Notes under the pieces: model-generated
Databases searched by the model: none
The model's input: the letters and a program-made list of their open reading frames with translations, nothing else
What the model was told of the DNA's origin: nothing
Made by a program: the position numbers and the translations under genes
Part shown: piece after piece, positions 8,222 to 17,320 of the stretch
Position numbering within the stretch: the first letter of the stretch is position 1
Layout of the letters: every line of letters starts with the position of its first letter
Source: Stenotrophomonas sp. SAU14A_NAIMI4_8
GTDB lineage: Bacteria > Pseudomonadota > Gammaproteobacteria > Xanthomonadales > Xanthomonadaceae
Length of the DNA: 64,000 bases
Reading direction: 5' to 3'
NCBI RefSeq assembly: GCF_003086695.1
Contig: NZ_CP025999.1
Coordinates: 3,734,344 to 3,798,343, forward strand

Positions 8222-11200
8222 CTACCAGTCTGCGCGCAGGCCGATGTTGCCTTCGATCACGCGCCGTTCTTCGTTGCGGCTGCCGCCCACTTCGCGGGTG
8301 TAGTCGGCCACGGCATACGCGCTGATGGTGCGGTTGAAGCGCCCCACCACGCCGATGCCGGCTTCCAGCGCGCGCGAGCGTTGCGCGCTGGTTATCACGT
8401 CGGTGTCGAACTGCACGCGGTCCTCGCCGGAGCGGCCGTGCCAGTAGTTCAGCTTGAAGTACGGCTGCCAACCGTTGTCCGCCAACTGATAATCAGCGGC
8501 CAGGCGCAGGCCCACGCGGCCGGTCCAGGCGTTGTCACTGTCGAACGACACCGCCGACACCGCGTCGCGCTGGTCATCCAGCGAGCTGCGTTGCCAGATC
8601 ACCTGTATCTGCGGTTCCAGCCACCAGGCCGATTGCCCGAACTGCAGCAGGGGCTTGCCGGCTTCCAGCGACAGCGTGGTGCCGTCGCCACGCACATCAA
8701 TGCCCAGCCCGCGCGATGAGCGCATGCGGCCGTCGTAGCGGCTCTGCATCGCCACCGCGTCCAGATATCCACCGTCACGGCCGGTCAGCGTCCAGTACAG
8801 GCCCACGTGCTTGTCGTCCAGGCGGCTCTGGCCCACCTGCACGTTCTCCCAGCCCAAGGCCAGGCCGGTCACCCGGCCATCGGCGCGGGTGCGGCCGACG
8901 AACACGCCGATCTGGTTGCGATGTGCATCGGCGGCGGCGGCCCAGACATCCAGACCGGCCTGCACGCCCATCAGATCGCCGTCGAAGCCGGGCTGGGCAT
9001 CGCCCTTCCACTGGATCTCACTGCTCTGCCCGACCAGTCGGCCCCAGGCGGTGCGCAGGGCGCCGGTGTGGTACAGCAGACGCTGCTCGCCCTGGCGCTC
9101 GTGGAAGGTGCCCAGGCTGGCCAGCGACGCCTCGCGCAGCAGCGGCGGCACCACCGCATAGGTGGCAGTTTCCAGGCGATACAACGGCACCACGTCGCCC
9201 TGCGCGGGTCGCGCGCCGGCACTGGGCGCTGGGCCCAGGCCCGGCAGTGCACCACCGGCCACCGGCACGTCGGGCACCGGCGGGTCGCTGGGCGGGGCAA
9301 CGTCGGCCGGCTGCGGCGGGGGCGCCGGGGGCGCGGTCTCGCCAGCGGTCAGGTCCGGGTCCACCGCCCCTTCGGGCGGCGGTGGCGGGGCCGGCGCAAT
9401 CGCGGGCGGCGGCGCCACGGGCGGCGTGGGCGGCGGCGGCTCGGCGGTGCTGCCGGTTCCGCTGGGTGCCGGAGTCGGGCCGGACACCAGGGTTGAGCGC
9501 AGGTACCAGTTCTCACCGCTGCCCGCGCTTACCCCGCCCTTGAACAGGAAGTACTCGTAGGCACCGGCCGACACCGGGGCAAACAGCGAGAACGCGCCGG
9601 CTGCCGTGGTCGCACCGTTCAGCGCCTGCACCACCAGGATGCCGTCGGCCAGCGTGGCCGCGCCGCCGCCGCCGGCATTGAGGACGCCGATGCCAGTCGT
9701 GCCGGTTGCCGCGCCGCCATCGATCACCAGGCGATCAGTGACCGAATCGTCCCCACCCAGCACGGTGCGCAGGTACAGACCGCCACCCTCACCCCGATAG
9801 TTACCGCGGATCGTGAATACATCGCCGGCGCCCACGCCGGTCAGGTCGATGCGCCCGGCATTGACCACGTTCACCAGCGCGCTGCCGGTGAACGGGCGCA
9901 CCGCATTGGAACCGCTGCCCGCGTACAGCGTGCTGGTGTCATCCAGGGTGAGCGTGCCGGTGCCGGTTGCACTGTCGCCCAGCCGCAGATCGCCATCGAA
10001 GGTCAGTTCGGTGCTGCTGGCCAGGCTGATGGTTTCCCAGTTCTGCAGGCGGCCCACGCCGGTCATCTTGACGTTGCTGAGCGCAAGCCGGTCGTTGCCA
10101 CTGCCGCCGTCGAACAGCGGCACTGCGCCCAGGTTGCCCTGGTTGAGGTTGGCCAGCGTGGCCACGTCATCGTCGGGGCCGGCATCGATGGCGCCATAGA
10201 CGATGCCACCGCCATTCCAGGTGAAGGTGTCGTTGCCGGTACTGAGCAGTATCTGCCCGCGCACGGTGCCATCGGTGATGGTCACGCTGTCGGCGCCACC
10301 GCTCACGCTGATGTTGCCGCCGATATAGGCGGTGCCGGAAATGATGATGGTGTCGGTATCGAAACCGGTCACCACGTTGCCATCCACCGTGCCGCCTGAC
10401 TGGTCCCAGAGGTTCTTGTCCAGCTTCATGTTGACCCGGCCGATGCGGCCGCCGGTCATCCAGGCCTGGTCGCCATCTTCGAACGCACCGACGATGCGGC
10501 CACCGCTCATGCGGAACGTATCGATGTTGTCGCCCTGCTGCAGGGCGCCGATGCTGCCGCCACTCATGACGAAATCGTCGGCGCCGCTGCCCTGCGTGAC
10601 CAGTCCGGTAATGGTGCCGCCGCGCACGGTCATCTGGTCATCGCCGTTGCCCTGGTCAACGCTGTCCAGGGTGCCATCGCTGAGCAGCAGCACGTCGTTG
10701 CCATCGCCCTGCAGTACGGCACCGCTGATGCTGCCTGCGAGCATCTCCAGTCGATCATTGCCGGCGCCGAACTGCACGCCGGTGCGGCCACTGATCGTGC
10801 CGCGGTTGACCAGTACGCTGTCCCCCGCGCCAGTGAACTGCAGCGCAGTAGTGTTGCCGGTGCTGATGCTGCCCAGGTTGTCGACGCGGCTGCCCCCGCC
10901 CAGCTGCACGGCAATACCGCCGGTGGCGGTGATCGCGCCCTGGTTCAGCAGCACATGGCCACCTGCGCCGGTCAGTGCCAGCGGCGTTGCACCACCGCTC
11001 TGCTGCAGTTGCGCGCCGCTGGCCACGTTCACGGTAATGCCGCCGGCGCCATTGGCCGTAATCGGTGTGATGTACGGATTCGGCGGATCGGCACTGCAGG
11101 TGACGGTCTGTCCGGCCACGGGGGCGCTGGAATCGCATCCTGCCCAGGCCGATGGGGCAGCCAGGGCCAGCACCGAGGCGAGGAACAAGGGCGAACGACG

Positions 11201-11227
11201 TACGCCACACAGGTCTGCACGGGACAT
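8222..11227 (-). CDS. Autotransporter (type V secretion) with GD-rich repeat passenger
   Basis: A 1001-residue autotransporter. A signal peptide ends at SAWA-GC. The passenger is a beta-helix-like region rich in short repeats of the form xGDGxDxxxxxGGxIxG (about residues 155-350, for example DQGNGDDQMTVRGGTITG). A Pro/Ala-rich linker lies at about residues 590-690. A C-terminal beta-barrel of roughly 270 residues ends in the aromatic residue typical of substrates of the BAM complex (LRADW). The barrel would insert in the outer membrane and present the passenger at the surface. No protease triad or known adhesin motif is visible. The stop TAG lies inside a GTAG repeat half-element. The start ATG has AGGAGTGC upstream. 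The ligand or target is unknown. Confidence 0.88.
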   Translation of the reverse strand: MSRADLCGVRRSPLFLASVLALAAPSAWAGCDSSAPVAGQTVTCSADPPNPYITPITANGAGGITVNVASGAQLQQSGGATPLALTGAGGHVLLNQGAITATGGIAVQLGGGSRVDNLGSISTGNTTALQFTGAGDSVLVNRGTISGRTGVQFGAGNDRLEMLAGSISGAVLQGDGNDVLLLSDGTLDSVDQGNGDDQMTVRGGTITGLVTQGSGADDFVMSGGSIGALQQGDNIDTFRMSGGRIVGAFEDGDQAWMTGGRIGRVNMKLDKNLWDQSGGTVDGNVVTGFDTDTIIISGTAYIGGNISVSGGADSVTITDGTVRGQILLSTGNDTFTWNGGGIVYGAIDAGPDDDVATLANLNQGNLGAVPLFDGGSGNDRLALSNVKMTGVGRLQNWETISLASSTELTFDGDLRLGDSATGTGTLTLDDTSTLYAGSGSNAVRPFTGSALVNVVNAGRIDLTGVGAGDVFTIRGNYRGEGGGLYLRTVLGGDDSVTDRLVIDGGAATGTTGIGVLNAGGGGAATLADGILVVQALNGATTAAGAFSLFAPVSAGAYEYFLFKGGVSAGSGENWYLRSTLVSGPTPAPSGTGSTAEPPPPTPPVAPPPAIAPAPPPPPEGAVDPDLTAGETAPPAPPPQPADVAPPSDPPVPDVPVAGGALPGLGPAPSAGARPAQGDVVPLYRLETATYAVVPPLLREASLASLGTFHERQGEQRLLYHTGALRTAWGRLVGQSSEIQWKGDAQPGFDGDLMGVQAGLDVWAAAADAHRNQIGVFVGRTRADGRVTGLALGWENVQVGQSRLDDKHVGLYWTLTGRDGGYLDAVAMQSRYDGRMRSSRGLGIDVRGDGTTLSLEAGKPLLQFGQSAWWLEPQIQVIWQRSSLDDQRDAVSAVSFDSDNAWTGRVGLRLAADYQLADNGWQPYFKLNYWHGRSGEDRVQFDTDVITSAQRSRALEAGIGVVGRFNRTISAYAVADYTREVGGSRNEERRVIEGNIGLRADW

Positions 11228-11423
11228 ACAGCACTCCTGGAACGGGGGTCAGGAACTGCGATGCACGGCACTGCTCAGAAAACGGGCGCGCCTACCGTAA
11301 AAGAAGCCCCCAAGGCTGGAAGTGAAGATTCCATCACGCGACAAGTGTGACTTCCGCCGGACGGCACGCGCAGCCACGCATGGCGTGGCTCTACTCGCCA
11401 CATCCACGCAATCCCCACGGGCC

Positions 11424-11579
11424 GTAGATCCACGCCATGCGTGGATGCGCCTCCCCCCGCACGGCCAGTAGATCCACGCCATGCGTGGATGCGCCTACCC
11501 CCGCACGGCCAGTAGATCCACGCCATGCGTGGATGCGCCTACCCCCGCACGGCCAGTAGATCCACGCCATTCGTGGATG
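11424..11579 (+). repeat. Four tandem SMAG units, period 44
   Basis: The gap 11228-11603 holds four direct copies, starting at 11424, 11468, 11512 and 11556. Each is a SMAG element (GTAG then ATCCACGC-CAT-GCGTGGAT) followed by a spacer GCGCCTACCCCCGCACGGCC. The last copy has one base change in the loop (CATT for CATG). A further degenerate element lies at about 11375-11410. The exact 44-base period points to recent slippage or unequal exchange. Confidence 0.9.
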
Positions 11580-11603
11580 CTCCACCCGCCAACCCCACCC
11601 CGC

Positions 11604-12671
11604 TCATATCTTCAAATAAATGCGACGCCGGTCCAGCCACCACACCACGCCCCACCACAGCGCCACGAACGCCGCCGCCTGCAGCAGCGACGCCAACGCC
11701 AGCGCCCCCGGCATCGCCGTGGACAGCTGCTGCCACACCCAGCCCCACGCCCCGCTGGCCAGCAAGACCACCGACATCACCGATGCGCCCAGGTAGGCGG
11801 TAATCGCGTTCACGCCGAAACGGCGCCCCAGCGCAGGCCAACCGCGGCGGTCAATCAACACATGCCCCAGCCACAGCGCCAACGCGGCCAGACCACCGGT
11901 CCACAGCACGTAGCTCGACGTCCACAGCTGCTTGTTCAACGGCAGTACCGTTGCCAGCAGCAGACCCAGCACGGCACAGGCCACGCCCACCCCGGCCAGT
12001 GCAGCGCCACGGCCGGCGCGCAGCAGGCCACCGGCCAGCAGGCCGAGCACGGTGGTGGCCAGCGCGCCCAGGCTGCTCAGCAGGCCTTCCGGGTCGTGAC
12101 CCAGACCGGTGTCGGCCTGCCATTGGTAGATCCACGGCGCAAACCACGCGGTATCCAAGCGGCTGGCCGGATTGGTAAACGGCGCCAGATCGCCGCTGCC
12201 CAGCAGCAGCACCGCGTAGCCCACCAGCAGGCCGACCAGCAGCGCCAGCTGCGTGCGTGGCCGCGCATACACCGCCAGCACGCCCACCAGCGCCGCACAC
12301 AGCGCGATGCGCTGCAGCACCCCCCAGATGCGGAAGTGATGAGTATGCAGCGCCCACCACACCAGCAGGTGCAGCAGCACCCCGGCAATGGCGATGCGCA
12401 GCGCGCGCTCCAGCACGCCCTTGGCCAACGCCGGGCGCGCGGCACGGTCCTGCGCACGCGGGGCCACACTGAAGGCCATCGATACGCCCACCAGGAACAG
12501 GAAGAACGGAAACACCAGGTCGGTGGGCGTGCAGCCATGCCACTCGGCATGGCGCAACGGCGCAAACACCGCGCCCCAGTCACCGGGGTTGTTGACCAGC
12601 AGCATGCCGGCCACGGTCAGGCCACGCAGCGCGTCGATCGAGCCCAGCCGTGCCGACGCCGCCGCGCCCAT
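11604..12671 (-). CDS. nagX: NagX-type membrane protein (DUF5009, HGSNAT-like)
   Basis: A 355-residue polytopic membrane protein of the family related to lysosomal heparan-alpha-glucosaminide N-acetyltransferase. The N-terminus RLGSIDALRGLTVAGMLLVN and the following HAEWHGCTPTDLVFPFFLF are diagnostic for DUF5009. About ten membrane helices are visible. In GlcNAc regulons of Shewanella and Xanthomonas the orthologue is called NagX; its activity is not settled, and transport or transacetylation have been proposed. It is translationally coupled to nagA: the nagA stop and this start overlap as TGATG. A GTG three bases upstream is a possible alternative start. It is the last gene of the leftward nag operon. 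Confidence 0.88.
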   Translation of the reverse strand: MGAAASARLGSIDALRGLTVAGMLLVNNPGDWGAVFAPLRHAEWHGCTPTDLVFPFFLFLVGVSMAFSVAPRAQDRAARPALAKGVLERALRIAIAGVLLHLLVWWALHTHHFRIWGVLQRIALCAALVGVLAVYARPRTQLALLVGLLVGYAVLLLGSGDLAPFTNPASRLDTAWFAPWIYQWQADTGLGHDPEGLLSSLGALATTVLGLLAGGLLRAGRGAALAGVGVACAVLGLLLATVLPLNKQLWTSSYVLWTGGLAALALWLGHVLIDRRGWPALGRRFGVNAITAYLGASVMSVVLLASGAWGWVWQQLSTAMPGALALASLLQAAAFVALWWGVVWWLDRRRIYLKI

Positions 12672-13834
12672 CACGCGGCCTCGTACTGCCCGGCAATCCA
12701 GGTGCCGCGCACCTGCAATGCATCGTCCAGCAGCACCAGGTCGGCCTGGTAGCCCTCGGCGATGTGGCCCAGGCGATCATCCACGTTCAGGAACTGCGCC
12801 GGGTAGGTCGAGGCCATGCGCGCGGCCTCGGCCAGCGGCTGGCCGAGCAACTGCACGGTGTTGCGCACGGCCGTGGCCATGTCCAGCGCCGAACCGGCCA
12901 GCGCACCGGCCGCGTTGCGCACCACGCCATCCACGGCGGTGATGGTTTCGCCGTACAGCACGTAGCTGGGGTCATCGGCACCGACCGGCGGCATGGCGTC
13001 GGTCACCAGCAGCAGGCGCCCGCGCGGCTTGGCTGCCAGCGCCACGCGCAGGCTGGCCGGGTGCACGTGCACACCATCGACGATGATGCCGATCCAGCTG
13101 TCGCGGTCTTCCAGCGCGGCACCCACCGCACCGGGCTCGCGCCCCTGCAGCGGTGACATTGCGTTGTACAGGTGGGTGAAGCCACGCACGCCGGCATCCA
13201 GGCCGGCGCGGATCTCTTCATAACTGCCGGCGGTATGCCCAGCGGCCACGATCACCCCGCGTTCCACCAGTGCCCGGATCGACTCCAGCGGCACCCGCTC
13301 GGGGGCCAGGGTCAGCAGGGTCACGCCGTTGTCCAGCGAAGCGGCCAGCGCGATTTCCTCGGCATCGGGCACGCGGAACTTGCTGGCATCGTGGGTGCCC
13401 TTGCGCGCCGGGGCGATGTACGGGCCTTCCAGATGGATGCCGATCACCCCCGGCACGCCCTGCGCGATGGCATCGCGCATTGCCGCGATGGCCTCGCGCA
13501 TCACGCCCAGGTCGTCGCTGATCAGCGTCGGCAGCATGGCGGTGGTACCGAAGCGCCGGTGTGCCTGCGCGATCGTGCGCAGCGCGGCCACGTCCGGCGT
13601 GTTGTTGAACAGTGCGCCGCCACCGCCGTTCACCTGCACGTCGATGAAGCCGGGCAGCAGCCAGCCGCCGCCCAGGTCCACCTGTTCACCGGCGGCGCCC
13701 AGCTGCGGGGCGGCATCGGGCAGCAGCGCGGTGATGCGCCCGTCTTCGACCACGACCGCCAGATCGTCGCGGAAATCATCGCCGGTCAGGATGCGCGCGT
13801 TGCGCAGCACCTGTTTGCGCGGGGCAGCGGCCAT
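12671..13834 (-). CDS. nagA: N-acetylglucosamine-6-phosphate deacetylase
   Basis: A 387-residue amidohydrolase that converts GlcNAc-6-P to GlcN-6-P plus acetate. The family motifs are present: GFIDVQVNGGGG, the metal ligand Glu in GIHLEGPYIAP, AAGHTAGSYEEI, FTHLYNAMSP, and the catalytic Asp in LVTDAMPPVG. The length is normal. The start ATG overlaps the stop of nagB-II as TGATG, and its own stop overlaps the nagX start, so the three are translationally coupled. An upstream in-frame extension is rejected because it would read back through the nagB-II coding sequence. It acts in the cytoplasm between the kinase step and NagB-II. Confidence 0.97.
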   Translation of the reverse strand: MAAAPRKQVLRNARILTGDDFRDDLAVVVEDGRITALLPDAAPQLGAAGEQVDLGGGWLLPGFIDVQVNGGGGALFNNTPDVAALRTIAQAHRRFGTTAMLPTLISDDLGVMREAIAAMRDAIAQGVPGVIGIHLEGPYIAPARKGTHDASKFRVPDAEEIALAASLDNGVTLLTLAPERVPLESIRALVERGVIVAAGHTAGSYEEIRAGLDAGVRGFTHLYNAMSPLQGREPGAVGAALEDRDSWIGIIVDGVHVHPASLRVALAAKPRGRLLLVTDAMPPVGADDPSYVLYGETITAVDGVVRNAAGALAGSALDMATAVRNTVQLLGQPLAEAARMASTYPAQFLNVDDRLGHIAEGYQADLVLLDDALQVRGTWIAGQYEAA

Positions 13835-14862
13835 CACACCGTCTCCGTAACCTTGTTCAGATGCGGCGGCAGATCCGGGTTGAAGCCGCGGCGCAGGGCC
13901 AGCGCATTGATCGCGCGGTAGAAGCTCTGCACGGTCAGCAGCGGCGCGCACAGCGGGTGCGGTGCTGCCGCCACCGGCAGGTTGCCACCGGCACCGGCCA
14001 GCCACACCTGCGCGCCGCGTGCGCTGAATTCATCCACCACCGCACGGGTGCCGGCGCCGGTTTCATCGGGCTGGGCGAAGGCCAGCACCGGGAAACCGCG
14101 GTCCACCAGCGCCATCGGGCCATGCTTCACTTCGGCCGAACTATAGGCTTCGGCATGCAGGCTGCAGGTTTCCTTGAACTTGAGCGCGGCTTCCTGTGCT
14201 GCGCCCAGACCCAGGCCACGGCCCAGCACGAACAGGTTGTGCGCCTCGACCAGACCGTCGGTCAGCGCCGTCCAGTCGCACTGCCACGCTTCGCGCAGCG
14301 CATCGGGCAGCAGGTCCAGCGCATTGCGCAGGGCGCTGTCCTGCTTCCAGTACGCGGCCAGTTGCAGCAGCGCGGCCAGCGAGGCCAGGTAGCTCTTGGT
14401 CGCGGCCACGCTCTTTTCAGCACCGGCGTGCAGCGGAATGACCGTGTCGGCCAGCTGCGCCAGCGGCGAATCTTCCACGTTCACCAGCGCCACCACGCGT
14501 GCGCCGGCGGCCTTGGCGGCCTCGGCATTGCGCAGCAGGTCCGGGCTCTTGCCCGACTGCGAAATGACGATGAACAGCGCGCCGCGCAACTGCAGCGGTG
14601 CGGCATAGACCGAACCCACCGATGGCGACGCGGAGGCCACCACCAGACCCAGCTGGGTTTCCAGCAGGTACTTGCCGTAGGTGGCGGCATGATCGGAACT
14701 GCCGCGCGCACAGGTCACCACGAACGGCGGCGGCGCCGCGCGAAGGCTGGCGGCCAGGGTTTCCATGGTGGCGTGGTTGCGGGCGAACTGGCGTGCGACC
14801 ACATCGGCCGCTTCGGCGGCTTCGGCAAACATCAGGGTGGCGGTGGGGTCTGACAGCGACAT
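13834..14862 (-). CDS. nagB-II: Glucosamine-6-phosphate deaminase, NagB-II type (two SIS domains)
   Basis: A 342-residue protein with two SIS (sugar isomerase) domains, like the isomerase half of GlmS but without the glutaminase half. Visible motifs are CARGSSDHAATYGKYLLE, ISQSGKSPDLL and LHAEAYSSAEVKHGPMAL, and the end DLPPHLNKVTETV is typical. In Shewanella and Xanthomonas this class replaces classical NagB and converts GlcN-6-P to fructose-6-P and ammonia. ATG 14862 is chosen because the conserved region begins at MSLSDPTATLMFAEA. It starts 7 bases after the LacI regulator and overlaps nagA. A role in GlmS-like synthesis is unlikely because the amidotransferase domain is absent. Confidence 0.93.
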   Translation of the reverse strand: MSLSDPTATLMFAEAAEAADVVARQFARNHATMETLAASLRAAPPPFVVTCARGSSDHAATYGKYLLETQLGLVVASASPSVGSVYAAPLQLRGALFIVISQSGKSPDLLRNAEAAKAAGARVVALVNVEDSPLAQLADTVIPLHAGAEKSVAATKSYLASLAALLQLAAYWKQDSALRNALDLLPDALREAWQCDWTALTDGLVEAHNLFVLGRGLGLGAAQEAALKFKETCSLHAEAYSSAEVKHGPMALVDRGFPVLAFAQPDETGAGTRAVVDEFSARGAQVWLAGAGGNLPVAAAPHPLCAPLLTVQSFYRAINALALRRGFNPDLPPHLNKVTETV

Positions 14863-14869
14863 GGCGGGC

Positions 14870-15937
14870 TCAGGCGGGTTCGGAAGGAAGGGGACGGGCG
14901 CCGGACGGGCGCATCGGCGCAGTGGAACCGCGCACCACCAGCTGCGGCACGAAGCCCTGGTTGTGCAGCGACGCGGGCGCCTCATCGTAGGCATCGCTGC
15001 GCAACTGGCCGATCAGCAGGCGCGCGGCGTGGCGGGCGATGTCTTCAGTGGCCTGCTTGGCGGTGGTCAGCGGCGGCCACGACTGGCGCGAGAACGGGCT
15101 GTCCTCGAAGCCGGCGATGGACAGGTCGTAGGGCACGCTCATGCCGGCCGACTTGGCCGCGGCCAGCACACCGGCGGCGATTTCATCGTTGGAACCGAAG
15201 ATGGCGGTGGGCGGTTCGCGCAGCGCCAGCAGGCGGCGCGCACCGCGGAAACCATCGTCGAAGGTGTAATCGCCCTGCACCACCAGGTGCTTGTCCACGG
15301 TCATGCCGTAGTCCTTCAGGGCCGCCTCGTAACCGGCATAACGTTCGCCGGAAGAACGGTGCGAGGTGCCGCCCCAGAGGAAGCCGATGCGCTGGTGGCC
15401 GAGCTGGATCAGGTGCTCGGTGATCTCGTAGGCGGCCTCGCGGTCGTCCACGAACACGCAGGCACCATCGGCCGGGTCTTCGGTGGCGGCAATGATGCGC
15501 ACCAGCTTGATGCCGCGCGCGGTCAGCGCCTGGATCAGGTCGCGGCGCTCGGACATCGGGGCGGTCAGTACCAGCCCGGCCAGGCGCGAGCGCTGCACCC
15601 AGTCGGCCAGCTCGTCGGCCAGCAGCGGCGAACTGGAATCGCAGGGGTGGATCTGCAGGCCGAAGCCGGTTTCGCGGCAGGCCGCCAGCACACCGTTCTG
15701 CACGCCGATGATGTGGTACGGGTTGGGGTTGTCATACACCAGCCCGATCACGAAGGTGGTGCCGCTGCGCAGGTTGCGCGCGGACGGATCGGGTTCGTAG
15801 TCCAGCTCGGCGATGGCACGCAGCACCCGCGCGCGGGTGGCCTGCATCACCGAGGGCTCGTTGTTGATCACCCGCGACACCGTCTTCAGCGAAACCTTGG
15901 CCTTTTCGGCAACGTCCTTGATGGTCGCTCTGCGCAT
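14870..15937 (-). CDS. nagR: LacI-family regulator of the GlcNAc operon (NagR/NagQ type)
   Basis: A 355-residue LacI/GalR repressor. The N-terminal helix-turn-helix reads ATIKDVAEKAKVSLKTVSRV, followed by the hinge (DYEPDPSARNLRSG) and a periplasmic-binding-protein-like effector domain. Embedded between nagP and nagB-II, it very probably senses a GlcNAc-derived ligand and controls the locus through the palindromes at 17.3-17.6 kb. I chose ATG 15937, which has CAGGAAA seven bases upstream and starts MRRATIKDV; two in-frame ATGs at 15970 and 15967 would add an unconserved leader. Both NagR and NagQ of the published regulon models are LacI-like, and the sequence alone does not tell me which one this is. 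Confidence 0.88.
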   Translation of the reverse strand: MRRATIKDVAEKAKVSLKTVSRVINNEPSVMQATRARVLRAIAELDYEPDPSARNLRSGTTFVIGLVYDNPNPYHIIGVQNGVLAACRETGFGLQIHPCDSSSPLLADELADWVQRSRLAGLVLTAPMSERRDLIQALTARGIKLVRIIAATEDPADGACVFVDDREAAYEITEHLIQLGHQRIGFLWGGTSHRSSGERYAGYEAALKDYGMTVDKHLVVQGDYTFDDGFRGARRLLALREPPTAIFGSNDEIAAGVLAAAKSAGMSVPYDLSIAGFEDSPFSRQSWPPLTTAKQATEDIARHAARLLIGQLRSDAYDEAPASLHNQGFVPQLVVRGSTAPMRPSGARPLPSEPA

Positions 15938-15976
15938 CGGTTTTTCCTGGGGTTGGCTGCCGTCCATCATCGCCGA

Positions 15977-17266
15977 TCAGCCCCGGTCCTGCGGCAGGCC
16001 CACGCGGTGGCCCACCACCGAATAGAACAGGATGTACAGGTAGCAGGGCACCATCAGCAGCACGAAGGTGAGCTGGAAATCGATGTGCTGCTTGAGCAGG
16101 GCGAACAGCTGCGGAATGATCGCGCCACCGGCAATACCCATCACCAGCAGGGCCGAACCGGTTTCGGTGAAACGCCCCAGGCCGCGGATGGCCAGCGGGA
16201 AGATGGCCGGCCACATCATGGCGTTGGCAAAGCCCAGCAGGGCCACGAAGGCCACCGACACATAGCCGTGCGTTGCCCACGCGCCCAGGCAGAACACCAC
16301 GCCCAGCACCGCCGACAGGGTCAGGTAGCGCGACTGCGACACCACCCGCGGAATCACCAGCAGGCCGACCACGTAACCGACCAGCATGGCGCCCAGGGTG
16401 AAGGCGGTGAACATCTTGGTCTCGTCCAGCGGCAGGTTGAAGCCATGACCGTAGGTGCCGATGGCATCACCGGCCATCACTTCCACGCCCACGTACACGA
16501 ACAGGCACAGCACGCCCAGCCACAGGTGCGGGAACTGGAAGATGCTGCGGCGCTCGACCGCACCGGCGGCCACCGGCGTGGCGTTGGCTTCGGACGATTT
16601 GATTTCCGGCAACGGCGAGAACAGTACCGCCACCGCCAGCACCACCAGCAGCGCCGCCATGGCCAGGTACGGGGCGTGGATCTTGGCGGCGAACTGGTTC
16701 AGCAGCACGGCCTTGGTCGCGGCATCGGCCGCCTGCACCTGCACGTCCAGATCGCCAATGCCATGCAGCACCACCGTGCCGATCAGGATCGGCGCCAGGA
16801 TGCCGGCGATCTTGTTGCAGATGCCCATCAACGCAATGCGCCGCGCCGCCGTTTCAATCGGCCCCAGGATGGAGATGTACGGGTTGATGGCCGTCTGCAG
16901 CAACGCCAGGCCGCTGCCGATCACGAACAGGCCGCCCAGTGCGCCGGGGTACCAGCGCTGGGTGGCGAATTCGCCGAACAGTGCCGCGCCACCGGCCATC
17001 ACCAGCAGGCTCAGGCTCAGGCCCTTCTTCATGCCAGTGCGGCGCAGGATCCACGACGAGGGCAGCGCCAGGAAGAAGTAGGACAGGTAGAACACCATCA
17101 GCACCAGGAAGGCGCCGACCTCGCTGAGCTCGAAGGCGAGCTTGACGAAGGTGATCAACGGGCCGTTGAGCCAGGTGAAGAAGCCGATCAGGAAGAACAA
17201 CACGCCGACGATGGCGATGGAGGTGGCCACGTTCGGGCGCGCGCTTGCAGCGGGGACGGCGGACAT
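15977..17266 (-). CDS. nagP: GlcNAc inner-membrane transporter, MFS (FucP-like)
   Basis: A 429-residue major-facilitator protein of the fucose/glucose-galactose permease subgroup. It has twelve membrane helices, with FFLIGFFTWLNGPLITFVK in the first and GSGLALLQTAINPYISILGP, which matches the FucP/GluP signature, in the fifth region. In Shewanella and Xanthomonas the neighbouring orthologue NagP takes up GlcNAc through the inner membrane. It is the first gene of the leftward operon nagP-nagR-nagB-II-nagA-nagX. ATG 17266 has AGGAG about 9 bases upstream. Its promoter region carries a LacI-type palindrome at 17322-17331. The assignment to GlcNAc rests on gene context. Confidence 0.93.
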   Translation of the reverse strand: MSAVPAASARPNVATSIAIVGVLFFLIGFFTWLNGPLITFVKLAFELSEVGAFLVLMVFYLSYFFLALPSSWILRRTGMKKGLSLSLLVMAGGAALFGEFATQRWYPGALGGLFVIGSGLALLQTAINPYISILGPIETAARRIALMGICNKIAGILAPILIGTVVLHGIGDLDVQVQAADAATKAVLLNQFAAKIHAPYLAMAALLVVLAVAVLFSPLPEIKSSEANATPVAAGAVERRSIFQFPHLWLGVLCLFVYVGVEVMAGDAIGTYGHGFNLPLDETKMFTAFTLGAMLVGYVVGLLVIPRVVSQSRYLTLSAVLGVVFCLGAWATHGYVSVAFVALLGFANAMMWPAIFPLAIRGLGRFTETGSALLVMGIAGGAIIPQLFALLKQHIDFQLTFVLLMVPCYLYILFYSVVGHRVGLPQDRG

Positions 17267-17320
17267 CAGGAGGGCTCCTGCGGCGACGGCCGCAGAACGC
17301 GGCGTCGGAGAGTGGCTGGG

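Noticed and set aside
11424..11579. Four 44-base repeats as a possible CRISPR or integron array
   Set aside because: Repeat and spacer are both identical between units, and the core is a SMAG element; no integrase or cas gene.
13834..14862. NagB-II gene as GlmS
   Set aside because: Only the two SIS domains are present; the N-terminal glutamine amidotransferase domain with its Cys1 is missing, and the operon is catabolic.
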